Shown here: positions 36,974 through 48,140 of the stretch, one piece after another
How the letters are laid out: each line of letters begins with the position of its first letter
Position numbering within the stretch: the first letter of the stretch is position 1
Source of the DNA: Elephas maximus indicus
Taxonomy: Eukaryota > Chordata > Mammalia > Proboscidea > Elephantidae
Reading direction: 5' to 3'
NCBI RefSeq assembly: GCF_024166365.1
Contig: NC_064820.1
Location: forward strand, 68,549,501 to 68,613,500
Length of the DNA: 64,000 nt
Program-made: the position numbers and the translations under genes
The notes under the pieces: generated by a model
What the model was told of the DNA's origin: nothing
The model's database searches: none
What the model saw: only the letters and a program-made list of their open reading frames with translations

Positions 36974-37297
36974 TTGTTGTTAGCCGCCCATGAGTCAACC
37001 CTGACTCATGGTGACCCTGTGCACAACAGAATGAAACATTGTCTGGTCCTGTGCCATCCTTCTGACTGGAAGCAGATCAGACAGCTGGGATCTTTTTTCC
37101 TTGGGATTTTTGGAAGTAGATCACCAGACCTTTCTTCTTAGTCTGTCTGAAACCCGTTCATCATCATAGAAACACATAAGCCTCTACTGACAGATGAATG
37201 AGTGGTGGCTGCCCATAATATACATTGGCTGAGAATCAAACTCTGGTGTCACACATGAAAGGCAAGAATTCTACCATTGAACCACGAATGCCCCCCA
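36974..37297 (-). mobile_element. Composite SINE: tRNA-Gly head, RTE-like body and RTE tail
   Basis: On the minus strand it begins with a tRNA-like head (37223-37292) matching tRNA-Gly-GCC: GTGGTTCAATGGTAGAATTC, anticodon region TTGCC, B-box-like GTTTGATTC. The body resembles the RTE 5' end (CATCTGTCAG, GGTTTCAG, GACTAAGAAGAA, CTACTTCC). The 3' part resembles the RTE end (GGATGGCACAGGACC, TTTCATTCTGTTGTGCAC, CTAACAACAA). Flanked by AAGCTCAC at 36966-36973 and 37298-37305. Confidence 0.8.
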
Positions 37298-37777
37298 AAG
37301 CTCACCCAGGAAGCTATTAAAATAGACAGGTACCCAGGCCTTACCCCAGACCAATTGAATAAGAATTTCTACTGAGTAGGGGCCTGGGCATCACTTTTTT
37401 TTTTAAGCTCTCAGTTGATTTTAATGAATAAATCAGGTTAAGAATTTCTAAGCTAAGTTAGAGCTGTCTCCTGGTTACAATTGGTTCTAAGTCAAATGCA
37501 GAGCTTCAGCTGGCTTTCCCTCCTGAGAGAGTTAGAAAAAAAAAAAAAAAGCCAACTCCAACAGACTGTGCTCCAAACAAGAAAGTGTTTGTGTTCACCT
37601 ACCATGGAAAGTAAATGAGTAATTACCTCCTTGACTTTGGATTTAATGAGAAAAACTGCATAGCAAATCTGCTTTGGTTCTGGCTTCACTCAAAAGCTAT
37701 GTAGGAATAGACTTCACTGAGTCTTTTTCACCATCTCATTAAGAAAAGAGGAGAAAGCATTATAGGAAGAGTATACC

Positions 37778-37992
37778 AAAAAACCAAACCCATTGCCCTC
37801 AAGTCAATTCCGACTCACAGTGACCCTACAGGACAGAGTAGAACTGACCCATTGGGATTTCCAAGGCCGTATTTAATCTTTAAGGAAGCAGACTGCCACA
37901 TCTTTCTCTCACAGAGCCACTGAGGTTCGAATCACCAACCTTTCTGTTGGCAACCAAGTGCTTAAGCCTAACCACTGTGTCCCCAGGGTTCC
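37778..37992 (-). mobile_element. AfroSINE, long form
   Basis: 'aaaccaaacccattgccctc', 'accctacaggacagagtaga', the extra block 'aaggaagcagactgccacat', ending 'gtgtccccagggttcc'. Directly adjoins a second copy in the same orientation. Confidence 0.87.
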
Positions 37993-38163
37993 GTCAAGTC
38001 GATTTAGACTCATAGTGACCCCACATGACAGAGTAGAGCTGCCCCCATGGGGTTTTCTTGGAAGCAGATCATGAAGTCTTTTTCTCAAGCTACTGGAAGG
38101 ATCCAAACCACAAACCTTTCAGTTAGCAGTCAGGCACTTAACTTTTGTACCACAAGGGCTTCT
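37993..38163 (-). mobile_element. AfroSINE, long variant
   Basis: 'gtcaagtcgatttagactca', 'tggggttttcttggaagcag', 'ttcagttagcagtcaggcac', ending 'accacaagggcttct'. Tandem with the copy before it. Confidence 0.8.
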
Positions 38164-38264
38164 GTATTTTTAACAAGACCCCTATTTGAGTCTGATAGTG
38201 GTGGTAAATAAGAAGCAGGAGTTTAAAAACAAAATGCCCCTTTTTTTTTTTTCGTCATGTATCT

Positions 38265-38395
38265 GTAGGATAAAGACCTCGCAATCTGCTCCCATAAAAA
38301 TTATAGCCTAGAAAAGCTTATAGGGCACTTCTTCTCTGTCCTATAGGGTCAACATGAGTCAGAATCAACTAAACAGCACATAATAACAACAACAG
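38265..38395 (+). mobile_element. AfroSINE, long form, 5'-truncated
   Basis: 'gcaatctgctcccataaaaa', 'ttatagcc', 'ctgtcctatagggtcaacat', ending in a TAATAACAACAACA tail. Confidence 0.75.
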
Positions 38396-40344
38396 TGTTC
38401 CTTACTGGTTCTCACACAAACCCAAAGGCCTTTTGACCATTTCTGAGAGGAAACTGAATTAAGAAAATCTAAGTTTGGAGAAAATTTTCAAAGATCACAG
38501 CAGAGTCATTCCAGCTGAAGGGAAAAGACAGCAGAGTGAAAAGAAGTTCAGGCAGCAACTGGAGCCAGCTGGGGAGTAAGGGCCCTGACATTGGAAAGAT
38601 ACGCAAGTGGGGAGGCCAGATCTGGGTTGGAGTAAAGAAAACAGGCAGCCAACCAGAGAAGATTCTCTGTTGTGAGCATTTTGGAGAATAATGCTCCAGC
38701 TGTGGTCCTGGAAGTCAGATGTAATAATCCTGCCCTTCTTAGATGCAAACTCCTGTAATCAAGCTGTGAAAAACAGACCAACTTTCATCTACTATTGTTG
38801 GATGAAGGCTAATTTGGTCAAACCATGGGGCTTCAATTCTCACATCCCTATCAGAAACAAAGTGCTTCAAGTTTAGGAAATATGAGCTCAGAAGTTCACT
38901 CAGAACCACACACTGGCTGCTCTGTGAGGCAGAGAGAAAAAGGGAGAGAAACTCCCTGCCCAGGGAGTAATAACCATTTACTCCTCGGCTCATTAGCTCA
39001 TTTGCTTATTTGCTTATCTATCAGTCATTTATTTTTTAGTTGTGAAAATAATTTTAAGCACCAGTTATATGTGTTTTAGCTTGGGTTCCCCGAAGAGCAG
39101 AATCTGAGACAAGAACTTGGGTGCAAAGAGTGTTTTGAAGAAGTGATGTCACACAGCAGAAGGGAGGAAGTAGAAAGAAAAGAAAAGGAAGAAAGAAAAG
39201 CCAGTGTAAAAGTACATTATGGAGGCTTTCACTGGGGCAATGAGGACTCCATTCTGCTACAACTTTCTGAGATGCATTAGAATTTTTCTTGGAATTGTCT
39301 CCCTGAAGGGAGGGAAGAAGGACCAGTCATCTGAGGGCTGTAGTCTCCCACTGCTGAAAGGTTGTCCTGTCTTTGTTAACTTCTTTCATGCTTCCAACTC
39401 CATATGCATCCAGGTCAAGCAAGCACCCCCTAGTGTCCAAGGCATCAGAGGAACACAGAGCAGAAAACAAGTGAGAAGCTGTCAACTGAAGTGAGCTGAG
39501 ACCTTCACAGATTTGTTCATCCATCAAAGCTAAACTCAGATGGGAAGCCAAGACAATGGTAGTTGGAGATTCAGATGTGTCAGCTACAGTATGTCAGGCT
39601 CCTGCTAACCTATAAAGATAAATAAATCATGTTCTCTGACTACTAAGATTTCTTATCTTGTAATGGAGACAAACATACAAAGAAAAAGTAACATTCAATA
39701 TGAAAAGTACTAAAGCAATATCTAAAATGCTTTATTAGAAGAAATAGAGGGAGAAATTATTTGGGGGATGGGAAATTTGGAGAAAGGAAAGGAAGAGACT
39801 AGAGAAAGGAGACTTCAGAGGGCTTCACTGAAATATAAGCTGAATCAGCGTGGTAAGAGAAAAATAAAAGAAATATGTGTTCATTATAAGAACAAGGTAC
39901 ATTCTGGAAATGGTGTTCAGTAAAGTATGACTGAGCATGGAGTTTATGTGAAAGAAGCATATGAGATTAAGGCAATTGGAAGACCATTGAAGTTTAAGCA
40001 GGACAGTGACTCAAAGGAGTTGTTGTCATTCTTGGTGAGTTTTCTGATTAAAAAAAAAATCACGTAAATGTAATTCCTGGAAATTCATTCATTTAACAAA
40101 TATTTATGAAGCATACATTATGTACCAGGGACTATACCATGTGCTGAGCACAAACTGGTGAATGCAATATGGTGCTTGTCACCAAGTAGTTCTGTGTCTG
40201 GTGGTGGGAGAGAATCTTCATAACACAGAGCAATAAATGCTATTCTATGTCTAAGCACAGTGCAGTACGGGAGCACAGGGAAAGACTTCCTTGCCTAGCC
40301 TTTTATGGCCCCTGAAGACTGGAAAATTAGGGGTGCTCATGTTT
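38396..40344. other. No gene; possible old repeats
   Basis: A purine-rich tract at 39165-39200 (AGAAAGAAAAGAAAAGGAAG type). Text around 40085-40150 ('ttcatttaacaaatatttat', 'gtaccagggactatacca') belongs to a common ancient mammalian repeat I cannot name. Confidence 0.4.
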
Positions 40345-41010
40345 CTAAGGCATTCAACTGTGTAGATCATAATAAATTATGAATAACATTGAAAAGAATG
40401 GAAATTTCAGAACGTTTATGTGCTTGTGTGAAACCTGTACATAGATCAAGAGGCAGTTGTTCAAACAGAAAAAGGGAATATTGTGTGGCTTAAAGTCAAC
40501 AAAAGTGTTTGTCAGGATTGTATCCTTTCACCATACTTAATCTGTATGCTGAGCAAATAATCCCAGAAGCTGGACTATATGAAGAAGAACAGTACATCAG
40601 GATTGGAGGAAGACTCGTTAACAACCTGCAGATGACAATCTTACTTGCTGAAAGTGAAGAGGACTTGAGGCACTTACTAATGAAGATCAAAGACCACAGC
40701 CTTCAGTATGGATTTCAACTCAACAAAAAGCAAACAAAAATCCTCACAACTGGACCAATGAGTAACATCATGATAAGCGGAGGAAAGATTAAAGTTGTCA
40801 AGGATTATTTACTTGGATCCACAATCAATGCCTATGAAAGCAGCAGTCAAGAGATCAAACGACAGCGACGTTATTGCATTGGGCAAATCTGTTACATAAA
40901 AAAAAAAAAATAAGACTTCTTTAAAGTGTTAAAAAGCAAAGCTGTCACTCTGAGGACTAAGGTGCACCTGATCCAAGCTATGATACTTTCAATCACCTTA
41001 TATTCATGCT
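40345..41010 (+). mobile_element. RTE LINE fragment, first part
   Basis: Starts at RT motif A ('aaggcattcaactgtgtaga') and continues through the palm and thumb text to 'caccttatattcatgc', where an AfroSINE interrupts. The active-site box is garbled at about 40627 ('cctgcagatgacaat'). Frameshifts are present. Confidence 0.88.
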
Positions 41011-41186
41011 GCTAACTGAAAAATGGGTTATTCGAACCCACCAGCCACTCCATGAGAGAAAGATGTGGCAGTCTGCTCCCATAAAGATTACAGCCTTGTA
41101 AACCCTATAAGGCAGTTCTACTCTGCCCTATAGGGTCTCTAAGAATCGGAATTGACTCAACAGTAGTGGGGTTGCTCTGGTTTTCA
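41011..41186 (+). mobile_element. AfroSINE, long form, nested in RTE
   Basis: 'aacccaccagccactccatg', the extra block 'agaaagatgtggcagtctgc', 'cccataaagattacagcc', 'ggaattgactcaacagtag'. Both RTE sides repeat a CATGC-containing sequence, consistent with a TSD. Confidence 0.85.
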
Positions 41187-41603
41187 TATGCATGCGAAAG
41201 CTTAACGATGAATAAGGAAGACCAAAGAAGAATTGATGCCTTTGAATTATGGTGTTGGTGAAGAATATTGAGTATACCATGAACCACCATAAAAATGAAC
41301 AAGTCTGTCTTGGAAGAATTACAGCCAGAGTGCTTCTTAGAAGCTAGGATGGCAAGACTTCATCCACTTTGGACATGTTATTAGGTGGGACCAGTCCCTG
41401 GAGAAGGACATCAGGCTTGATAGAGGGTCAGCAAAAAAGAGGAAGACCCTCAACGAGATGAATTGACATGGTGGATGCAACAATGGGCTCAGACATAGCA
41501 AGGATTGTAAGAATAGCTCAGGACTATAGAGTGTTTCATTCTGTTGTACATAGGGCTGCTATGAGTCAGAGCCAACAAGACAGCACCTAACAACAGCAAC
41601 ATG
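41187..41603 (+). mobile_element. RTE LINE fragment, second part with 3' end
   Basis: Resumes 'catatgcatgcgaaagctta' and runs to 'cagcacctaacaacagcaac'. Continuous with the part before the nested SINE. Confidence 0.88.
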
Positions 41604-41795
41604 TTTCCAAAGTTACAGAGCTTATTGCATGTCCTGAACGTAATCATTCTTATCCTTATTTTAAAGGGAAGGAAACTGAAGCATGAAGTTAAGTAGCTTG
41701 CCGAGGACATACATCCAATAAGCAGTGGAGCAAGGACTTGAAAGCAGAGCAGTCTGGCTTCATAGTCTGTGCTGTTGTGCTCTGCTGGCTCTCCA
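41604..41795 (-). repeat. MIR
   Basis: 'agggaaggaaactgaagcat', 'gttaagtagcttgccgagga', 'aagcagtggagcaaggactt' and 'gcagtctggcttcatagtct' are the complement of the MIR core and head. Confidence 0.7.
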
Positions 41796-42544
41796 GTTCC
41801 CATCTAAGGTCAGTCCTTAGTACATCTCTGACACTCTAAGATATACTTATTTTTTTAATCTTCCATAATTAAGATCACCCTTCGTCTTCTTTCTTCTACC
41901 AGGACTAAACAATCCCACTTGCCTGGACATTTTTCTAACAGGAAGAAGTCTATATCCATCTGGAAATTCTACTGGTTAATTTTTTTCCAAAACCAAGTCA
42001 GAATTGTAGTTTTAGCAGCCCATGTAGCAATCCCCCTGCATCTCTTCACCTAGTCACTACCCCTTGGTCCAAACAACTTGAATATTTTCTGTTGTGGTCT
42101 GTGTTTTTATCAACAGTGTTTTTCCCCCAAGGTAGCAACCATCTAGACTTCACTGGTATTTTGGACAGAGCAAAAACACCAAGTCATGGTCTGAACTGAA
42201 ATGGTCAGACATCAGGCATAATTTCATCTCTTTTTCACCATCATTATGTTGTTATAGTTAGCTTGCTTCAGCTAGGGACAATGTCAAATTGCTCTCAATT
42301 TTTTTCTTTACCTTTAAAGATAACCACTCTACCTCCTTTTCTTTTTGCCTCAAACTGCCATTTTTATTTATTTTTTTTTTTACATACATAAAAGAGTTTT
42401 CAAGGGTTTTCTTACATTTAGAGCAGTTTCAGTGCTAACTGGAATTTAACTCCTTTAAAGGAAAATCAGTAGATATATATGACAAAAAGACATTGTATTT
42501 CAAACCTCTGCATATGGAGGGCTAATAAGAAAAGGATTTTTTCC

Positions 42545-42731
42545 CTCTCAATAATAACAATAATAACCAACATTTATTGAATGCTTACTACACACAAGTC
42601 ACTGCTAAGTGCTTTTCATGCCTTATTTTATTTTACAGATGAGGAAACTGAGGGTTAGGGAAGTCAAATACATTGCTCAATATCAGAGCTTCCCCAGAGT
42701 CTAAGCCTTGACTACTGAGCTACCAGCTCAG
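42545..42731 (-). repeat. MIR
   Basis: 'aacatttattgaatgcttac', 'ttttacagatgaggaaactg', then 'agtctaagcc' and 'ctactgagctacc' (tRNA-like head end). Confidence 0.75.
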
Positions 42732-43128
42732 GTTGGTATACTAATCTCCTTCTATTACTTTGCTGATGAATTAATCTACTTCAGTATTTACTGAATTTGA
42801 GAAAATATCTCAAAAAAGAAAAGCATTTTCTTGAAGTTTTAGCTGTGTGAATTTTCACAGTCGCATTTCATGGACATTCTTTTTCCTTGCCAATTGCTGT
42901 ACTTGCCCCTTCTGTTTTCTGAATGTTATCAGCAGTGGTATGTAAGTCTACCACCTTTCTTTACCATATAACAAGCACTGAGCTACAAGTAACAGATAAT
43001 TCAAGCTAGAAGTAGCTTAAAAGTTAACAATATTTACCGACTTCCCAAACAAGAAAGCCAGAGTTAGGGTAGGCTCCAAGTGCAGTACCTCAAGGGTTAG
43101 GGTCCACTTCTTTACAATTCCTCAAGGG

Positions 43129-43764
43129 TACGCACCTTTCCTGACTTTAAACCATTAGTATCCCCTTGTTCTGTCTGAACAACTGACTCTTGATCTATGT
43201 ACAGGTTCCTTATGAGCACAATCAAGTGTTCTGGAATTCCCATTCTTTGCAATGTTTTCCATAATTTGTTATGATCTACACAGTTGAATGTCTTTGCATA
43301 GTCAATAAAACACAATTTTCAATTTTCCTAGATTTATACTTCGTACATTTCATGTTCCGATTATTAGTGGATGTTTGCACCTATTTCTTCTCATTTTGAG
43401 TCATGCCACATCAGCAAATGAAGGTCCCAGAAGCTTAGCTCCTTCCATGTCATTAAGGTTGACTCTACTTTGGGGTCGCGGTTTTTCCCCAGTCATATTT
43501 TGAGTGCCTTCCAACCTATATGGCTCATCTTCTGGCACTGTATCAGACACTGTGCCACTGCTATTCATAAGGTTTTCACTGGCTAATTCTTTTCAGAAGT
43601 AGACTGCCGGGTCCTTCTTCCTAGTCTATCTTAGTCTGGAGGCTCAGCTGAAACCTGTCTGCCATAGGTGACCCTGCTGGTATTTGAATATCTGTGGCAT
43701 AGCTTCCAGCATCACAGCAATACACAAGCCCCCACAGTATGACAAACTGATAGATGTGTGGGGG
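43129..43764 (-). mobile_element. RTE LINE with large internal deletion
   Basis: On the minus strand: the intact 5' head from 43764, start of the endonuclease, then a jump near 43313-43327 straight to RT motif A (FIDYAKTFNCVDH), ending around 'aaagtcaggaaaggtgcg'. About 2 kb of the element is missing. The joint shows a repeated heptamer (CAATTTT-CAATTTTC). Confidence 0.85.
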
Positions 43765-44425
43765 TAAAGGCTGTAACCAATGTAACAAAAGAAGAAAAAA
43801 AATTGAGGCATAATAATTGAAAAGTAACACACAAAAAATGACATCATTTGCAGAAAATATAATTGTCAACACAAAGTGAAAGATCATCTGTAAGCCACTA
43901 GAACCAAAACAAGGAATTCAGCAGCCTTCTGAATTCACACTTAACACATAAAAATAAGAACATTCATACACACCAGGAATAATTAATTAGGAAATTTAGT
44001 GGCAAATATTCATAACAGCAATAAATACAGGATGTATCTAGAAATAACTTTAACAAATGATATGGAAAATCAAATTCAATCGATTCTGGAAAGACATGAA
44101 CGATAACCTAAATCAATAAATATATGGATATATACATGGTCTTGGATAGAAAGTCATAATGTTAAAATTTCAGTATTATCCAAGTTGAGTTATAATATCA
44201 ATTTAGAAATCTCGACAAACTTAGACCTAAACCTAAACTGATGCTGAAATTCATGTAGAACAAAAGACATCAGAAAAGTTAAAGACAAGCCACAAATAGA
44301 AGATATTTGGCACAGGTATATCTGACAAAGGTTTAGTATCCAAAACATAAAAAGAAATCCTATAAGTTAATATAAGAAAGAAAAGCACCCTCTTCCACCC
44401 CTGCAAAATAGGCGCAGTATAAACC

Positions 44426-44596
44426 CAAAAAAGAAAACCAAACCCGTTGCTGTTGAGTCGATTCCGACTCATAGCAACCCTATAGGACAGAGTAGAACTG
44501 CCCCATAGAGTTTCCGAGGAGCACCTGGTGGATTCAAACTGCTGACCTCCTGGTTAGCAGCCATAGCACTTAACCACTAGGCCACCAGGGTTTCCA
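44426..44596 (-). mobile_element. AfroSINE, short form, in L1
   Basis: 'gaaaaccaaacccgttgctg', 'gcaaccctataggacagagt', 'ggagcacctggtggattcaa', 'taggccaccagggtttcc'. Close to consensus. Confidence 0.93.
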
Positions 44597-45359
44597 GGCA
44601 TAGAATATAAACAGGCAATTCACAGATTAGGAAACCTAAATGACAAATTAACATGTGAAAAGAATCTCAACTTCTTTAATGATCAAGGAAATGAAAACAA
44701 TAATAAGGTACAATTTCATATCCAACAGATTGGCAAAAACGTAAAGTTTGACAACACCAAATTGACAAGTTTCTGGGAAAACAGGGACTCATCAATCATA
44801 GGTTGTGAGCATACGTGTGTATAACTGCTTTGAAGAACAATTATGTGTTTGAACTGCTTTGAAAAGCAAGAATATCATGTAAACTTGACGTTTCTGCTTT
44901 TAGGTTCATTGCAGAGAAACTCTTGTCCATGTGCTCCAAGAGGCATGTACAAAATTGCTAATTAGGACACTGATGCAATAACAAAACGAAAAAGGGGGAG
45001 GGGAGGAGGTGAAAGGGAAATTGTTATGAATTGTCATATATTGATGACCAGGAATATGATATAGCAGTTAAGACAAAATAACCAGATTTAAATGTAGCCA
45101 CATGAACAGATCTGAAAACAATAGTGAAAAACCATATCTACCCAGGTGCAATTTATGAAATTTTGAGCAATCAAATACCTAGAACACAATACTGTATGTT
45201 ATTCATGGGTACACAGACATGATAAAATATATAAACATGGACTTGGAGAATACATACTAAATTCAGGGTAGTGACTGTTCTGGGGAAGAAGGTAGGGAGG
45301 TATGGGGCTGCAAGGGGGTAAGCAATCTTCAACTTCTTAATATTCTGTTTCTTTTATTA

Positions 45360-45523
45360 CCAAAAACCAAAACCAAATCCATTGCCATCGAGTTGATTCC
45401 AACTCACAGCAACACTGGAGGACAAAGCAGAACTACCCCAGAGAGATTCCAAAGAGTACCTGGAGAATCTGAACTGCCCACTTCTTGGCTAGTAAGCCAC
45501 TACACCACCAGGGCTTCTTGTCA
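45360..45523 (-). mobile_element. AfroSINE, short form, in L1
   Basis: 'ccaaaaccaaatccattgcc' to 'caccaccagggcttcttg', diverged in the middle. Flanked by CTTTTATTA at 45351-45359 and 45524-45532. Confidence 0.9.
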
Positions 45524-46384
45524 CTTTTATTAAGAAACAAAAAATAAGAAAAGGTTAATATTTATTCATTTTAGTTGTGGAATCACGGATGTTTGTTTTG
45601 CTAGCTTCTGAACATTTCTATATCTTTAAAGATTTTTGGAATAAAAAAAGTGCTAGTTATAGCCTAAAAAAAAAAAAAAAAGACCGTAAAATAAAATGTC
45701 TAAGTTTTTTAATTTTCCTCTTTTCCCTACAAGTTAAGTGAGTGAGTAACTCTGTTAATATAGTTTGAACTTACCTCACAGTAGATCTGGAAGCATGTAA
45801 ACATACTTGCATCTGTCATATAATGTCTTGTTTCTCTCTAAAACCAAAGGAAAGGAAAGTATCTCTAGCTAACAAAGTGAGCAAGCTGCCTGAGAACCAT
45901 TGCTTTACAAAGTTTTACTTCCAAGAGCCATTATTGTTGCTTTTGCTCAATTTACCATTAAGAATAAGTTCTATGATGCAGTAGAAATACACTTGTTAAT
46001 TCTGGAAATCAGAGGATGACTCAGGTTTTTAAAAGCCTGGATTTATCATATGGCAATCCAAGTAACAGCCTCTCAGAAAAGGCTTCCAAAGCGTCCATGT
46101 CCAAACAGCCCCTCGTCTTCTCAGCCTATGCTCCCTGTTTCACTTTAAGACTCTTCCAAGGAAAGGCAAAGACCCTTAGATGAAATCCATTTTCTCCCTA
46201 AGAATAACACTACTTTAAACCTGGTGACATTTGCTGCCATCTTCATCCCAATAACCAGGGCAGAGCAAGCTTTTGAAATAGGATTCCCCCAGAAAGAGTG
46301 ACATTTATGACCCAGCAAAGTCTGCAGAAAATATTCTCAAAACCTTCAGATGGCTACAAATGCCTAATTTAATGAAGTTGTATC

Positions 46385-46995
46385 CCTCATGTGAATCTTA
46401 TTCTTTGTAATTTATTATTTTGAAAAAATTTCAGATTTACAGAAAGTTGCAAGAATAGTACAAAGAACTCTGGGACATTTTACCACATTTCCTCTTTCAT
46501 TTTACACACATGCTCACACACAATTGTATTTTTTCTGAACCATTTGAGAACAAGCTGCAGATATGATGCCTCTTTACCCCTAAATACTTAGTGCACATTT
46601 CCTAAGAACAAGGACATCCATTTACATGAAAATAGTAAAAATAATCCGTATTAGAAGATTTACATTGATACAATATTATTAAATATGTAAGCCTTTTTAA
46701 CATTTTGCCAACTGCTATAGTAATGGTTTTTGTGGCCCCCCCCCCCAAAAAAATTCTGGTACAGAGTCCAATCCAGGATCACACATTCTGTTTAGTTATC
46801 ATGTCTCTTTAAAAAAAAAAAAAAAAAATAGTCTGCTTTAATTTGAACAGTTTCTCGGTCTGTCTTTGTTGTCCATTATCTTGTTATTTTTGAAGAGTAC
46901 AGGCAAATTATTTGGTAAAATCTTTCTCAGTTTGGGTTTATCCAGTGTTTTCTTATGATTACACTGAGGTTATGCATTTTTGGCAGGAATATCTG
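46385..46995 (-). mobile_element. L1-like 3' UTR fragment
   Basis: 'agttgcaagaatagtacaaa', 'ctgaaccatttgagaacaag', 'tttacccctaaatacttagt', 'ccaatccaggatcacacatt', 'gaagagtacaggcaaattat' and 'tgcatttttggcaggaatat' match a known old mammalian LINE text. The family is uncertain. Contains poly(C)/poly(A) runs at 46736-46751 and 46812-46829. Confidence 0.55.
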
Positions 46996-47365
46996 TACCT
47001 TAACTCCTGCTTTCTCATTGCTTCCTTTCTCCTATTGTGCCTTTGCTCACCCCTTTATTTCTAGCATTTTTGTATTGCTTTGTTTTAGGTGTGTGCCTTT
47101 TATAAAATATATAGTTAGATGTTGCTTTGTGAGACAAATAGGATATAACTCTTCTTTTAATAAATGAATTAAGCTCTATCCATACTTATTGATATGACTG
47201 ATGTATTTGGCCTCAACTCTGTCATAATATTTTATGTTAAAAATACTATGCATATAGAATGTGTATTTTCTGCATAAAAGATTTTTTAAATTATTTTGGT
47301 ATGTAGGAAAGTTTACATTTTTGTTCTAATGATTACCCTTGCAAAGATATTTTAAATGCCTTCAA

Positions 47366-47526
47366 ATCCATTGCCATCAAGTCAACTCCAACTCATAGGA
47401 ACTCTATAGGGGTAGAACTGCCAGAGTAGAACTGCCCCATGAGGTTTCCATGGAGCGGCTGGTGGATTCAAATTGCCAACCTTTTGGTTAGCAGTCGAGC
47501 TCTTAGCCACTGAGCCACCAGGACTG
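47366..47526 (-). mobile_element. AfroSINE, short form
   Basis: 'tccattgccatcaagtcaac', an internal short duplication of the 'agaactgccagagtagaact' region, 'ggagcggctggtggattcaa', ending 'gagccaccaggactg'. Confidence 0.88.
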
Positions 47527-48140
47527 TTTAGTCCCCAGCTTTCTTATTTAAGCTTTTATAATTTTTTTTCTGTTTTTAAAGGTATCTTTTGACTTGCACA
47601 GTCTACGCAACGATCAATGAGCTTATTGTATTTTCCTAGTTCCTTCTTGCTTATCCTCCTATTTTTTAGTTTTTTTTTATTTCTACTTTGTCAAAATGTG
47701 TTACATTGATATGTTCCTCTCATCCCAAATTTATTTTTAATTTTTAAACTACAATTAAATATAATAAATGCTCACTTATCAGCCTCTTGCCAATTTTCCC
47801 CCAGTTACTTCTTGGTTGGATGAAGCTCATCTCTTAGATTACTTAAGAGAGCTCATGGGTACAATATGCTTTGAGTGCTTGCATGTTTAAAACTTTTTCC
47901 ACAGTCTTGATATTTGAAGAACAGCTTCACTGGACATAAAATGCTTGGATTACATATTCTTTTCTTGAATTTCTTGGAGAGTTGCTTCATTGTTTCTTTA
48001 GTCTAATTCTCTTGCCCTTGTAAATCATTATATATTTTTGTTTGAAGGCACTGAGAAGTTTTTCAATGTTAAAGTCTAAAAGTTTTATTAGGATATGCCT
48101 CAGATTTGGCCATTCTCTGTCAATTTTCCCAGGTGCCTCT
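47527..48140 (-). repeat. Possible L1/HAL1 fragment
   Basis: 'cttcactggacataaaatgc', 'ttctttagtctaattctctt' and 'attaggatatgcctcagatt' resemble LINE-1-type text in complement. Low certainty. Confidence 0.4.

Larger units (their letters stand above)
43765..45690 (+). mobile_element. L1 ORF2 3' part and 3' UTR, interrupted
   Basis: 'atttgcagaaaatataattg' (decayed FADD box), 'cagaaaagttaaagacaagc', 'gataagg'-type text, 'caacagattggcaaaaacgt', 'atgggtacacagacatgata' and a terminal 'ggaataaaaaaag'. Two AfroSINEs (44426-44596 and 45360-45523) sit inside it. Confidence 0.75.

Noticed and set aside
37223-37292. A functional tRNA-Gly gene
   Set aside because: It resembles tRNA-Gly-GCC but has mutations in the arms and is fused to an RTE-derived body within target duplications, so it is a SINE head.
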